From DATJGF01 sp035495315 (lineage in GTDB: Bacteria; Verrucomicrobiota; Verrucomicrobiia; Limisphaerales; UBA8199), in assembly GCA_035495315.1 (NCBI GenBank), contig DATJGF010000130.1, forward strand, positions 1-52,558: a stretch of 52,558 nucleotides of DNA, read 5' to 3'. The notes below the pieces were generated by a model. The model was not told where the DNA came from. It ran no database searches and worked only from the letters and a program-made list of their open reading frames with translations. Positions 33,326 through 42,719 of the stretch are shown piece after piece. Position 1 is the first letter of the stretch. Every line of letters begins with the position of its first letter. A program made the position numbers and the translations under genes.

Positions 33326-35872
33326 TCAGTTGAGATTTCGTCTCGGGGTTTCAGATTTCTGATGTTTGGTCACGGCTGGGTTAGAGTCGGCACGAATCTT
33401 TGGCGTTCTACCCGTGCTGGCGATCCTATCCCACCAAATGGGTAACAGGAAGATCGCAATCAGCATATTGCTGCCGATGCCGACGGCGCAGACCTGGCCG
33501 AGGCTGGCCATTCCAGCGTTACTCGACCAGGCAAGTGAGCCGAAACCGGCGATAGCAGTGCCGCCGCACAGAAGCAGGGCGCGACCGACGGATTGGTAAG
33601 CCATTTCCAGATCGCCATGATAGCGTCGCAGCGCCAATTGCATGAAGATGCTATAATCGACGCCCGTTCCAAGCACCAATGGCACAGCCATTAAGTTCAA
33701 CAAGTTCCATCTCCAACCCACGAGCCGCATCACCGCTAGCAGGCAGAGGCCGCTCAGGAACAGCACGGTCAGGCTGAGGGTGATTTCCGACGCGCGGCGA
33801 AACGCCAGGAACAGCGAAAGCAACACCAAAAAGACCATCGGTGTAACCACTTTCCACATGTTAGCTTTGACGCGCGAGAAAATCGCATGGCCGAGGAGTT
33901 GCCAGCCCGAGAGCCAGATATTGTCCCGAGGCAGCTGGGCATCCAGTTTCGTTAGGCGAAGAAGGTTAGCCGAGGCACTATCGGAAGCGATAGGATTGAT
34001 AAGGCCCAAGGCAAAATCATTAGTCGAAGTCGAGGCAACGACCTTCTGCAGGATCCATTGGCTCATCGGGTTGGTGGGCCAGAAGACGCCTTGGTGCTGG
34101 TGCGCTTGGAGCCACGTATCCAGCAGGCGCTCGGTCAGTGCAAGTGAGCTTGGCGCGAATCCGCTCGCCTGGGCTGCCTGGCGCAGTAACGGACGTTCTT
34201 CGCCCAGCACTTTGGCGATCGGCCGGTTAATCGCCTGGAAATCCGGCCGGGGCCAAAGCGGCAGCGGCAGGCTGAAGCTAGCTATCAATTGATTCGAGGC
34301 TGCCTGCGAAAGGACTGCCTGCACGCGCTCGAGCTGATGGGTCACAGCTTCGACTGAGTTCCCGCCCACAATAAGCCACACAGGTTCCCGCTTTTGATTC
34401 AGATGCGCCTGGATTTCGTCCAGAGTCGTATATGCCGGACTCTTCCGAGGACGCAATGCATTGGCGGTCGTATCGATTGGAGGCAATCCAAATAAAAGGA
34501 CGATAATCGTGAACAACAACACTCCGCCGCTAAGGAAAAACACGAGGCGACCTCGAGACCTGCTGACAGGTTGCGGGTGAGTTGGCGGGCCGGTGAGGCC
34601 GGGCGAATCCGAATCCGGCGAAACGGTTTGGGGGTCATTTCTAGCGGGAAACAACGGCGGCAAGTACTCGAAAATCATGATTAATGCCGCCAAGGCCACG
34701 CCGAGTGCGACCAAAGAACCTAATTGGCCCAAACCAGGCAAACCGCCAAAGTTCAAGACCAGGAAAGCGGTGATCGTAGTTACCGCCGCCCAAAAAATGC
34801 TCGGCGCGATTGCGTGGCGAATTTGTGGGATTGAGAGATTTGGATGCGCCAATGCTTCTTGATAGTGCACGACCGCGTAATCGACCGCGAGGCCGAGAAG
34901 GATCGCAGCAAAGCCCATGCTGACAACGTTAATGGTGCCGAAGATCAGGCCGCCAAGCGCCAAGGTACTGCCGAGAATCAACGCGAGGAGTGTTAACAGC
35001 CATAACATCGGTTTGATTCGCTGGTGGGCGAGCCAAAAAAGAAAAGCGATAATCATCGCTGTACCCCCAACGGAGGTTGTGATGTCGTGCTGCATTCCAG
35101 CGGCGACTTCAGAATAAAAAGCAGGACGCCCCGTGAATCCAAGCACCACCTCATTGGCGTTCAAGCCGAGTGCCGATTTCGCTGTGATTTTGACGACTTC
35201 AAGCCAGCGATCACAGTCGCGGTAAGTGCGGAGCTCGGGACGAGCCTGGACAAAAATTATGCGGAATCGGCCGTCACTGGAGCTAAACATGTCCTGTCCT
35301 TGCGAGAACGAAGGTGCGGCGGCGGCAGTCGTTTCTGGCAGTTGAGTAAGCCCGAAGGGATCATAGCTCAACCGGGCGATTTCTTGGGGCGAAAGCGAGG
35401 TCGCCAGTTCCTCACGAGCGGCGTTGAGGCTGGCTTCCAATTTATCAGGAGCGAGCCGGTTGGTCAGTTCGGCAAAGACCTGCGGTGGCTGATTGAACCA
35501 AAGATATGCCATCAACTCCGCGGCTTGATCGGGGTGTTCCAGCCAGGGCGGTTCCCACGTCGCTTCCGCAACCAAATCAGTGCGCGCGCGCAAGGCTTCA
35601 GCGACCTTTCGCGCTGCTTCTTCTGCCTGGTCTGACGCAGGCGTTTTGACGGAAATGATCAGTTCGCGCGCATTGGCAAAATGCTGCTGATATAGTTTCA
35701 GGCCCTCGACGGCGGAAAGATCGGAAGGGAGGAGATCAAAAATTTCCGCGTCGAAACGCAGCCGAGCCAACCCAAAGATGATTGGGACCAGCAGGAACAA
35801 CCAAAACCAGCGACCGGGATGTCTCAGACTCGGATGGGGAAGCAAAAGGTGGCTGGCCCTCGAGTGGCTCAT
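33326..35872 (-). CDS. MMPL/RND-family exporter
   Basis: The 848-residue integral membrane protein has two repeated halves, each with one N-terminal helix, a large periplasmic domain and about five helices (first half TM near residue 22-40 and 265-405; second half near 470-490 and 690-830). Characteristic MMPL segments such as GLAVDYAVVHYQEAL and GTGVDYSIFMQLALRR with their Asp-Tyr pairs are present. It overlaps the DUF3261-like gene by ATGA. ApeM is the equivalent exporter in aryl-polyene clusters; export of the finished lipid across the inner membrane is the probable role. Confidence 0.9.
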   Translation of the reverse strand: MSHSRASHLLLPHPSLRHPGRWFWLFLLVPIIFGLARLRFDAEIFDLLPSDLSAVEGLKLYQQHFANARELIISVKTPASDQAEEAARKVAEALRARTDLVAEATWEPPWLEHPDQAAELMAYLWFNQPPQVFAELTNRLAPDKLEASLNAAREELATSLSPQEIARLSYDPFGLTQLPETTAAAAPSFSQGQDMFSSSDGRFRIIFVQARPELRTYRDCDRWLEVVKITAKSALGLNANEVVLGFTGRPAFYSEVAAGMQHDITTSVGGTAMIIAFLFWLAHQRIKPMLWLLTLLALILGSTLALGGLIFGTINVVSMGFAAILLGLAVDYAVVHYQEALAHPNLSIPQIRHAIAPSIFWAAVTTITAFLVLNFGGLPGLGQLGSLVALGVALAALIMIFEYLPPLFPARNDPQTVSPDSDSPGLTGPPTHPQPVSRSRGRLVFFLSGGVLLFTIIVLLFGLPPIDTTANALRPRKSPAYTTLDEIQAHLNQKREPVWLIVGGNSVEAVTHQLERVQAVLSQAASNQLIASFSLPLPLWPRPDFQAINRPIAKVLGEERPLLRQAAQASGFAPSSLALTERLLDTWLQAHQHQGVFWPTNPMSQWILQKVVASTSTNDFALGLINPIASDSASANLLRLTKLDAQLPRDNIWLSGWQLLGHAIFSRVKANMWKVVTPMVFLVLLSLFLAFRRASEITLSLTVLFLSGLCLLAVMRLVGWRWNLLNLMAVPLVLGTGVDYSIFMQLALRRYHGDLEMAYQSVGRALLLCGGTAIAGFGSLAWSSNAGMASLGQVCAVGIGSNMLIAIFLLPIWWDRIASTGRTPKIRADSNPAVTKHQKSETPRRNLN

Positions 35873-36372
35873 GAATTGAAATAACCTTCTAAGGACTCAC
35901 CAGTTGCTGGGTTCTCCAAATGCCACTGTGTATTATCTTGACGCCAGATCCATCCTTTGGGTGGCGCACGGCCCGCAAGCACGCGGGGCAAGTAAAGCCA
36001 GATCAAACGCAGCGGAGCAGCGCCGCGGCCCGCATAATGTTTGTTCTGTGGCGGGAATTCCACTTCCCATTGCGTTGAGGTGCTCTGAGCGATCACCAAA
36101 GAAAAAGGAGACTTGCTGAACTGAACGAAGTTGTGGTCGTTCGGTCCCGTTGCCAAGAGCACGTCGCCGGCGATTTCGCGTTGATTATGCGGCAAGCGCC
36201 ACACTGCCTGGCCGTCGTGAACCGTCCAACCCGGTTCCGTCACATTGACTTTTGGTAACGGTTGGAGAGAACGGCATCCGGTGCAGGCCAGAAGTGCCAA
36301 CAACCAAAGAAGACTTCTTAACGACGACGAGTGGAACCGGTCGAAATCGTTTTTTAAATGTGCCGAGGACAT
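35869..36372 (-). CDS. DUF3261-like lipoprotein
   Basis: From ATG 36372 (preceded by GGCGGGAGAA, a good ribosome binding site) the protein has 167 residues; the frame stays open to 36441 but without such a site. A lipoprotein signal ends in LLACTGC, with the Cys near residue 33. The mature part has beta-rich sequence and ends WRQDNTQWHLENPATGESLEGYFNS, consistent with the DUF3261 family (ApeN) that accompanies LolA and MMPL genes. It is the first gene of the leftward operon. Its family name is less certain than its place in the operon. Confidence 0.7.
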   Translation of the reverse strand: MSSAHLKNDFDRFHSSSLRSLLWLLALLACTGCRSLQPLPKVNVTEPGWTVHDGQAVWRLPHNQREIAGDVLLATGPNDHNFVQFSKSPFSLVIAQSTSTQWEVEFPPQNKHYAGRGAAPLRLIWLYLPRVLAGRAPPKGWIWRQDNTQWHLENPATGESLEGYFNS

Positions 36373-36977
36373 TTCTCCCGCCTCGTTGCCTGTCAAAACT
36401 CCGAGACCCATTACGCGACTATCCCTGTTTCCCGTGTGCATTTCTGTCAGTGCAATCTAGCCCGAAGGCGACATAACCGACAACCGTGAATCTTAGGAAT
36501 GAGGTGGAGACAAACCCGGACATCGCGAGAAACAGCTAAAGTCCCACAAAGTGGAAGACAAAAGGCGAAGACGAAGTGAAACGCATTGATGACTTTTGCG
36601 ACAGCCTTTAGCAAAGTATTCGGCCGATTGCGGACCTTACAGAGCAAGTCCAATATGGAAAGACTAGTTAGATTGCAGTGATATCTCAAGCAAACTTCTA
36701 ACCCCTGGCAATCTTTAATTTTGCGCAAATACTTGGTTTCGTGTGGGCTAGCGAAATCGAATTCGGGGAGTTCTTGGTCCTATTCGCCTTACTGCTGAGA
36801 AATTTTGAACATCACTGCAGCAAAATTATCCAATCTTGCCGGAAACTGCTTTGGCGACGGGTAATTAGTTTGAGTAACCCACGCCCGGCGACGGTAGATG
36901 CCTCGACAAACGAGTTTACAAACACGTAGAAACTGGTAATCAGAGGATTCGTTTCTTTTTAGAAACCGAGCACTTTT
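36373..36977. other. Divergent intergenic region, no gene found
   Basis: The spacer separates the leftward aryl-polyene-like operon from the rightward Gld-type ABC operon and must contain both promoters. Short frames of 60-90 codons on both strands show no protein character. No repeat-family copy was seen. Confidence 0.5.
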
Positions 36978-37937
36978 ATGATAAAGGTTCAAAATTTGGC
37001 AAAGGACTTCGGCACTAAACGAGCCGTCGATGGCGTTTCGTTTTCTGTAGAGCGAGGAGAGGTGCTGGGCTTTTTGGGGCCGAATGGCGCAGGCAAGTCC
37101 ACGACTATGCGCATGATCACCGGGTTTATTCCGCCTTCCGCAGGGACAGTCACGGTCGGTGGATTTGATACGGTCGAACACCCGATTGAAGCCAAACGCT
37201 TAATCGGATATTTGCCGGAGAATGCGCCGGCCTACACGGACATGACGGTTTACGGGTTCTTGAATTTTGCGGCCGAAATTCGTGGTTTGCGCGGAGAAGA
37301 CAAGAAACGAGCCGTCAACCGAGTTGTAGACACGTGCTTCCTGGAATCGGTTCTCCACCAGAGTGTCGAAACGCTTTCAAAAGGATATCGTCATCGCACC
37401 TGTTTTGCGCAATCGATCATCCATGACCCGGACGTCCTGGTGCTCGACGAACCAACTGATGGCCTCGACCCTAATCAAAAACACGAAGTTCGGCAGTTGA
37501 TTCGCCGCATGGGTGAAAAGAAGGCGATAATCTTCTCTACTCACATTCTCGAGGAAGTGGACGCCGTTTGTTCCCGCGCGATTATCATTGACCGCGGCCG
37601 GATCGTCGCCAACGGCACTCCGCAGCAACTGCGTCAAAAGTCCGAATGGGCAGGGGCCGTCACGGCGCGGCTGGGCGGTGTCCACAATGGCGTTGTTCGG
37701 GAGAAGCTTTCGCAATTGGTCCTCGCCAAGAAAGTCGTTGTGCTGGAGGAGAACGCCTCGGGTGTGCTGGTTAGAGTCTATCCAAAACAGGCCAGTGGCG
37801 AACTGGCGTGGACGATCGCGAATCTTTCACAAGCCGAAAAATGGACGCTACAGGAGTTGCATACCGAAGAGGGACGCCTGGACGAAGTGTTTCGAACGAT
37901 CACTATGCCGGATACAGTTACTGAAGATAAGAAATGA
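36978..37937 (+). CDS. ABC transporter ATP-binding protein (GldA-like)
   Basis: The 319-residue ATPase has the Walker A site GPNGAGKST (near 35-43), the signature LSKGYRHR in place of LSGGQ, the Walker B VLVLDEPTDGLDPNQ and an H-loop STHILEEVD. The C-terminal 80 residues carry the DUF-like extension of GldA-type ATPases. It overlaps the permease gene by ATGA. With the GldF-type permease, GldG-like and DUF4340 proteins it forms the common four-gene set whose substrate is unknown; related genes are needed for gliding in Bacteroidota. Confidence 0.9.
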   Translation: MIKVQNLAKDFGTKRAVDGVSFSVERGEVLGFLGPNGAGKSTTMRMITGFIPPSAGTVTVGGFDTVEHPIEAKRLIGYLPENAPAYTDMTVYGFLNFAAEIRGLRGEDKKRAVNRVVDTCFLESVLHQSVETLSKGYRHRTCFAQSIIHDPDVLVLDEPTDGLDPNQKHEVRQLIRRMGEKKAIIFSTHILEEVDAVCSRAIIIDRGRIVANGTPQQLRQKSEWAGAVTARLGGVHNGVVREKLSQLVLAKKVVVLEENASGVLVRVYPKQASGELAWTIANLSQAEKWTLQELHTEEGRLDEVFRTITMPDTVTEDKK

Positions 37938-38680
37938 ACGCTTGGGCTAATATTAAAACTATCGCCAAACGCGAATTGGCGGCCTACTTCACGTCGCCGC
38001 TCGCATTTGTATTTATCGTAATTTTTCTGCTGCTCTGTGGATTCTTTACGTTCATGGTCGGCGGCTTTTTCGAACGCGGAGAAGCCTCGCTCTCCGCGAG
38101 CTTTTTCTTGTGGCATCCGTGGTTCTACTTGTTCCTGGTGCCTGCCGTGGGGATGCGGCTATGGGCGGAGGAGAGGCGCGTGGGGACAATCGAGTTGCTG
38201 CTGACGATGCCCATTACTGCATGGCAGGCCATTGTCGGGAAGTTTCTGGCGTCCTGGATTTTCCTTGGGATTGCTTTAATATTGACCTTTCCAATTGTCA
38301 TCACGGTCAATTATCTCGGCAGCCCCGATAACGGCGTTATTTTTGCCGGGTATGTCGGCAGTTGGCTGATGTCAGGGGCTTACCTCGCCATCAGCTGTAT
38401 CACCTCGGCCATGACTCGCAACCAGGTAGTCAGCTTCATTGTATCAGTGGTGATCTGCCTCTTCTTCATTCTGGCGGGTTTTACGCCGGTAATCCGGCTT
38501 CTGGAAGGTTGGGCGTGGCCATGGCTGGTAAATACCATTACGTCCTTTAGTGTCATTACACACTTTGATGGTTTTCAAAAAGGGGTGCTTGATTCGCGTG
38601 ACATCATCTTTTTCCTGTCATTAATTGGGTTTTCTCTCTTTTCCACCAGCGTGATCCTGCGCGGACACCGCGCCGGCTGA
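37934..38680 (+). CDS. ABC-2 type permease (GldF-like)
   Basis: The 248-residue protein has six membrane segments: about 20-45, 55-75, 92-115, 130-150, 157-180 and 222-240. The N-terminal KRELAAYFTSPLAFVFI and EERRVGTIELLLTMPI segments are typical of the GldF/ABC-2 permease family. It starts in an ATGA overlap with the ATPase gene. The following GldG-like gene begins 16 bases after its stop. Confidence 0.9.
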   Translation: MNAWANIKTIAKRELAAYFTSPLAFVFIVIFLLLCGFFTFMVGGFFERGEASLSASFFLWHPWFYLFLVPAVGMRLWAEERRVGTIELLLTMPITAWQAIVGKFLASWIFLGIALILTFPIVITVNYLGSPDNGVIFAGYVGSWLMSGAYLAISCITSAMTRNQVVSFIVSVVICLFFILAGFTPVIRLLEGWAWPWLVNTITSFSVITHFDGFQKGVLDSRDIIFFLSLIGFSLFSTSVILRGHRAG

Positions 38681-38696
38681 TTTCCAAGGACGAACG

Positions 38697-40628
38697 ATGA
38701 AGAAAAAGACAATCGAAACCATTCTTTACTCCGCCGGCGGTGTGGCCGCTATGGCGCTCATTCTGATCGCCTTCAACGTCATTGCGGGCGCTCTCAAAGA
38801 GCGCGTCGACCTTACCAAGGAAAAGGCCTTCACCCTTTCTCAGGGCACTCGGGCTATTCTGACCAAACTCGATACGCCGGTAAAAATCCGCTTTTACTGC
38901 TCGCAAGCGGAGACATCTCCCGAGACCGTATTTCTTAAGGGCTACGCTAAGCGCGTCGAAGATCTCTTGGCCGAGTACAAGCAAATCGCGCACGGCAAAC
39001 TCACGATTGAGAAATACGATCCCCAGCCCGATTCCGACGCGGAGGATTCTGCCCGGCTTGATGGAGTCGAGGGTCAAATGCTTCGCAATGGTGAGAAGTT
39101 TTACCTGGGCCTGGCTGCCAGCGTACTCGACGAAAAGCAAACCGTTCCGTTCCTGGATCCCAATCGGGAACGGCTCCTGGAATATGACCTTTCCAGGGCA
39201 ATTTCACGCGTGGTGAGACCCGAAAAACCGGTGGTTGGGGTCATGAGTCCTATGCCCATTTTCGGGATGCCGTCCAATCCGATGATGGCTCGCATGGGGC
39301 AGCAGGGCCAACAGCCTTGGATTATTATCACCGAACTGAAGAATGATTTTGAGGTGAAACGCATCGCGATGGACGTCGATAAAATCGACGACGACGTCAA
39401 AGTACTTCTGGTGGTGCATCCGCGGGACATCACCGATAAGGCGCAATACGCCATCGATCAGTTCGTCATGCGCGGCGGCAAATTAATCGCGTTTCTGGAC
39501 CCGCTGCCGATGGTTGACAGCCGCGAGCAAAACCAAATGCTCGGCAGCATTCCGAACAGCGGGTCGAACCTGGAGAAATTGCTGAAGGCTTGGGGGCTGA
39601 GCCTTGATACTTCCAAGGTCGTCGCGGATATGAATTATAAGATGCAGTTGGGCGGGCGCGGCGGCGTGCCGCAGGATGCCCCGGCGGTTCTGTCGGTGAC
39701 CAGCGAAGGCATAAACAAGGACGATATCGTCACCGGCCAGATCGACAATCTCTGGCTCCCCTATGCGGGAGCTTTTACGGGTACGCCAGTTCAAGGCCTC
39801 AAGGAGACGGTTCTGCTAAAAAGCACCAAGGACTCACAACTCGTCGATGGCTTCATGGCAAATCTTTCCGGCGAGAATGTCATGAAAGAGTTTAAACCGT
39901 CTGGAACGCAGTACGCGTTGGCAGTGCGTTTGACCGGCAAATTTAAAACCGCCTTCCCCGACGGCAAACCGGAGGAGAAAAAGCCGGATGACAAAAAGGA
40001 GACTGATAAGAAGGATGCAGATACGAAGGAACCCGAAAAGAAGAACGACGATTCGCTGAAGGAAACCAAGGACGACAATACGGTCGTGTTGGTTGGTGAT
40101 GCCGACATGATGTACGACCGCGTTGCTTTGCAACCCATTCAGACGTTATTTGGGACCGCGTATGCCCCGGCTAATGGGAATCTCAGCTTTGTTCAGAATA
40201 CGGTCGAGCAGCTGACCGGAGACAACAATCTTATCGCCGTACGCAGTCGCGCGACCTTGAACAGGCCCTTTACACGAATTAAGGCCATGGAGACGGTCGC
40301 CAATGAGAAGTTCCAAAGCGAAATCAAGCGTCTGGAAGACAGCAAGGCGGAGGCGCAGCGCAAAATCAACGAACTCCAACAACAAAAGAAGGACAAAGAC
40401 CAGCGCTTCATTTTGTCTCCGGAACAAAGCGCGGAATTGGTGAAACTCCGGTCCGAAGAAGTGGAAACCGGCAAGCGCCTGAAGCAAGTCCAGAAGGATT
40501 TGCGCAAGGAAGTCGTGTCGCTACAGACGCGGCTTAAGTGGCTCAATATTTTGGGAGTTCCAGCCGCGGTAACTGCTTCCGGTATTTTCCTCGCTTTTGT
40601 CAAACGCAAGAAAACTTCAGCCAAATGA
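38697..40628 (+). CDS. GldG-like ABC auxiliary protein
   Basis: The 643-residue protein begins with one membrane segment (residues 12-30), then a large periplasmic domain of the ABC_transp_aux/GldG type (with VDLTKEKAFTLSQGT, LDPNRERLLEYDLSRA). A Lys/Asp/Glu-rich linker near residues 425-460 is followed by LVGDADMMYDR, a long coiled coil (about 535-610) and a C-terminal membrane segment (about 615-635). It probably partners the ABC transporter at the membrane. The DUF4340 gene overlaps its stop. Confidence 0.88.
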   Translation: MKKKTIETILYSAGGVAAMALILIAFNVIAGALKERVDLTKEKAFTLSQGTRAILTKLDTPVKIRFYCSQAETSPETVFLKGYAKRVEDLLAEYKQIAHGKLTIEKYDPQPDSDAEDSARLDGVEGQMLRNGEKFYLGLAASVLDEKQTVPFLDPNRERLLEYDLSRAISRVVRPEKPVVGVMSPMPIFGMPSNPMMARMGQQGQQPWIIITELKNDFEVKRIAMDVDKIDDDVKVLLVVHPRDITDKAQYAIDQFVMRGGKLIAFLDPLPMVDSREQNQMLGSIPNSGSNLEKLLKAWGLSLDTSKVVADMNYKMQLGGRGGVPQDAPAVLSVTSEGINKDDIVTGQIDNLWLPYAGAFTGTPVQGLKETVLLKSTKDSQLVDGFMANLSGENVMKEFKPSGTQYALAVRLTGKFKTAFPDGKPEEKKPDDKKETDKKDADTKEPEKKNDDSLKETKDDNTVVLVGDADMMYDRVALQPIQTLFGTAYAPANGNLSFVQNTVEQLTGDNNLIAVRSRATLNRPFTRIKAMETVANEKFQSEIKRLEDSKAEAQRKINELQQQKKDKDQRFILSPEQSAELVKLRSEEVETGKRLKQVQKDLRKEVVSLQTRLKWLNILGVPAAVTASGIFLAFVKRKKTSAK

Positions 40629-41866
40629 ATCGCAATCAATTCGCTCTGCTCTTATTTCTATTGGTGGTGCTCGGCATCGCTGGGTTGATGGTCTACAACA
40701 AGCAAAATGAGGTCGGCAAAAGCACCGACCCGGCCATCGGGCGCAAGCTGTTGGGTGACCTGCCGGTCAATGACGTAGCCCACATTGCGATCAAACAGGG
40801 AACGAATGAGCTCAATCTGGTTAAAAAGGAGAATCTTTGGCGCGTGCGTGAACGGAACGATTATCCGGCCAATTATTCAGAGATCAGTGACTTTCTGCTG
40901 AAGGCAAAGGACCTGAAAATCATTCAAAGCGAAAAGATAGGTCCGTCACAGCTCGTGCGTTTGGATCTTGTGCCTGGCTCAGGAACCAATTCTGCCTTAG
41001 TGGTGGACTTAAAGGACCAGAATGAGAAGGAGATCCGGTCAGTTCTGCTGGGCAAAAAGCATCTGCAAAAATCGAAAGGGGCTTCACCGTTCGGTGACAT
41101 GGGCGATCAAGGCTGGCCTGATGGCCGCTATGTGAAGGTCGGGGCCGGTTCCGAAACGGTGGCGCTGATCTCCGATGCCTTGGCTAATATTGAACCCAGA
41201 CCGGACCAATGGCTCAACAAGGACTTCTTCAAGGTGGAGAAGATCCGCTCGGTCGCGGTTGAAGGTCCAGCCGTCACGAATGCCTGGAAAATTTCCCGTG
41301 ATTCGGAGACTGCCGAATGGAAACTGGCAGATGCCAAACCCACCGAGCAATTGGATAGCTCCAAAACTTCCAGTGTCGGAACTGCGTTGAGTTCGCCTTC
41401 ATTCACGGATGTGATCACCAGCTCCAGCCCGGAACAACTCGGGTTGGGTAAACCTACCGTCGTGAACCTCGAAACGTTCGACGACTTTTCGTACACGTTT
41501 AAAGTGGGCACCAAGACTAATGACAGCTATCCGCTTGCCTTAACCGTATCAGCAAAAGTTCCCACCGAACGCGCGCCTGGCAAAGACGAGAAACCAGAAG
41601 ACAAGACAAGACTCGATAAGGAATTTAAAGAGAAGCAAAAGAAGCTTGAAGACAAGTTAGCCCAGGAGAAGGGCTACGAAAAATGGGTCTACCTGGTCTC
41701 GAGTTGGACCTTGGATCCGCTGCTTAAGGATCGCGCGCAGCTTCTGGTTGAAAAGAAACCTGAACCGAAAAAGGAAGAAAAACCGACTGCCAGCGCGACT
41801 GAGCCACTCAAGCCTCTGGACTCGGCCACCGAGCCGGATGCAGGTGGTGTGGCACCGCAACAGTAA
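40625..41866 (+). CDS. DUF4340-domain protein
   Basis: The ATG at 40625 overlaps the GldG-like stop by ATGA and gives a 413-residue protein. It has one N-terminal membrane segment (residues 6-22), then a periplasmic DUF4340 domain (with DVAHIAIKQGTNELNLVKKEN and WRVRERNDYPANYSEI), whose members are found after GldG. A Lys-rich stretch near 320-345 and a Pro/Glu-rich tail end the protein. No enzymatic motif is seen. It closes the ABC operon. Confidence 0.85.
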   Translation: MNRNQFALLLFLLVVLGIAGLMVYNKQNEVGKSTDPAIGRKLLGDLPVNDVAHIAIKQGTNELNLVKKENLWRVRERNDYPANYSEISDFLLKAKDLKIIQSEKIGPSQLVRLDLVPGSGTNSALVVDLKDQNEKEIRSVLLGKKHLQKSKGASPFGDMGDQGWPDGRYVKVGAGSETVALISDALANIEPRPDQWLNKDFFKVEKIRSVAVEGPAVTNAWKISRDSETAEWKLADAKPTEQLDSSKTSSVGTALSSPSFTDVITSSSPEQLGLGKPTVVNLETFDDFSYTFKVGTKTNDSYPLALTVSAKVPTERAPGKDEKPEDKTRLDKEFKEKQKKLEDKLAQEKGYEKWVYLVSSWTLDPLLKDRAQLLVEKKPEPKKEEKPTASATEPLKPLDSATEPDAGGVAPQQ

Positions 41867-41872
41867 ATCTGC

Positions 41873-41949
41873 TGTAGTAGACGACGTAAGGAGACTCTGA
41901 TCGCTTCGATTTTTTCGGCCAACAGGGTCTCCTTATGTCGTCTCCTACA
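41873..41949. repeat. Palindromic repeat family, copy D
   Basis: The left arm begins TGTAGTAGACGACGTAAGG and ends GACTCTGATC at 41902. The right arm (41924-41949) reads AGGGTCTCCTTATGTCG then TCTCCTACA. It lies seven bases after the DUF4340 stop and about 100 bases before plsY. The best-preserved copy with copy A. Confidence 0.8.
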
Positions 41950-42047
41950 AGGTTTGGGGGACCTGTTCTCGAACATTGGTCGATTGGATACTTTGCGGTG
42001 CATTCCGCATTTTCGACTTTAAACTGTCGACTTTGCGTTCATAGAGT

Positions 42048-42719
42048 ATGCCGGTGCCAATTCTCGGGTACATCTTAGGCGCGATCGTGGGATATCTCCT
42101 CGGATCTATCCCCACCGGCTTTCTGGTGGCCAAGAGCAAAGGCGTCGATATTCGTACCATCGGCAGTGGAAACATCGGAGCGACCAATGTGTTCCGTGCG
42201 TTGGGCACCCCGGCCGGCGTGCTCGTCTTGCTCGCAGACGCGTTCAAAGGCTGGGCGGCTGTCGCGCTTGTTGCCAGGCTGATCGCTGACTGGTCCTACC
42301 CGGCGGCAGGTCCTCAGGCCCGCGAATGGTTCCGCATCATCTCAGGGCTCGCAGCCATCCTGGGTCACAATTACACCTGCTGGTTGCACTTCAAAGGTGG
42401 CAAGGGTATTGCCACATCCGCGGGCGTGCTTATCGCGCTGGTGCCTTGGGCCTTGCTCATCATTTTGGGCATTTGGATCATTGTCTTTGCCCTTACTCGC
42501 TATGTATCGCTGGCTTCCCTTGCTGCCTCTGCCGCCCTGCCCTTTGCGACCTGGATCACCGGCTGCAGCTCGACCCTCATCATCATCACCGCCGCGATGG
42601 CCGTGCTTGCGATCTTTAAACATAAATCCAACATCCAACGGCTGCTCCAGGGCACCGAAAACCGGATCGGTGGCAAACGGAACGAACACGCCTCGGAAGC
42701 CCCCAAACAAACCTCATGA
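42048..42719 (+). CDS. plsY: Glycerol-3-phosphate acyltransferase
   Basis: PlsY transfers acyl groups from acyl-phosphate to glycerol-3-phosphate at the inner membrane in phospholipid synthesis. The 223-residue protein has five or so membrane segments and the family motifs GSIPTGFLVAK, IRTIGSGNIGATNVFR and the HNYTCWLHFKGGKGIAT segment. It has the family length (about 200). gpsA begins in an ATGA overlap with its stop, so the two are co-transcribed. Confidence 0.95.
   Translation: MPVPILGYILGAIVGYLLGSIPTGFLVAKSKGVDIRTIGSGNIGATNVFRALGTPAGVLVLLADAFKGWAAVALVARLIADWSYPAAGPQAREWFRIISGLAAILGHNYTCWLHFKGGKGIATSAGVLIALVPWALLIILGIWIIVFALTRYVSLASLAASAALPFATWITGCSSTLIIITAAMAVLAIFKHKSNIQRLLQGTENRIGGKRNEHASEAPKQTS

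Noticed and set aside
36741..36929. 62-codon plus-strand frame before the GldA-like gene
   Set aside because: No ribosome binding site, no family and poor composition; treated as intergenic.
20975..41949. CRISPR array from the spaced repeats
   Set aside because: The copies are kilobases apart, palindromic over 75-90 bases and have no regular spacers or cas genes.
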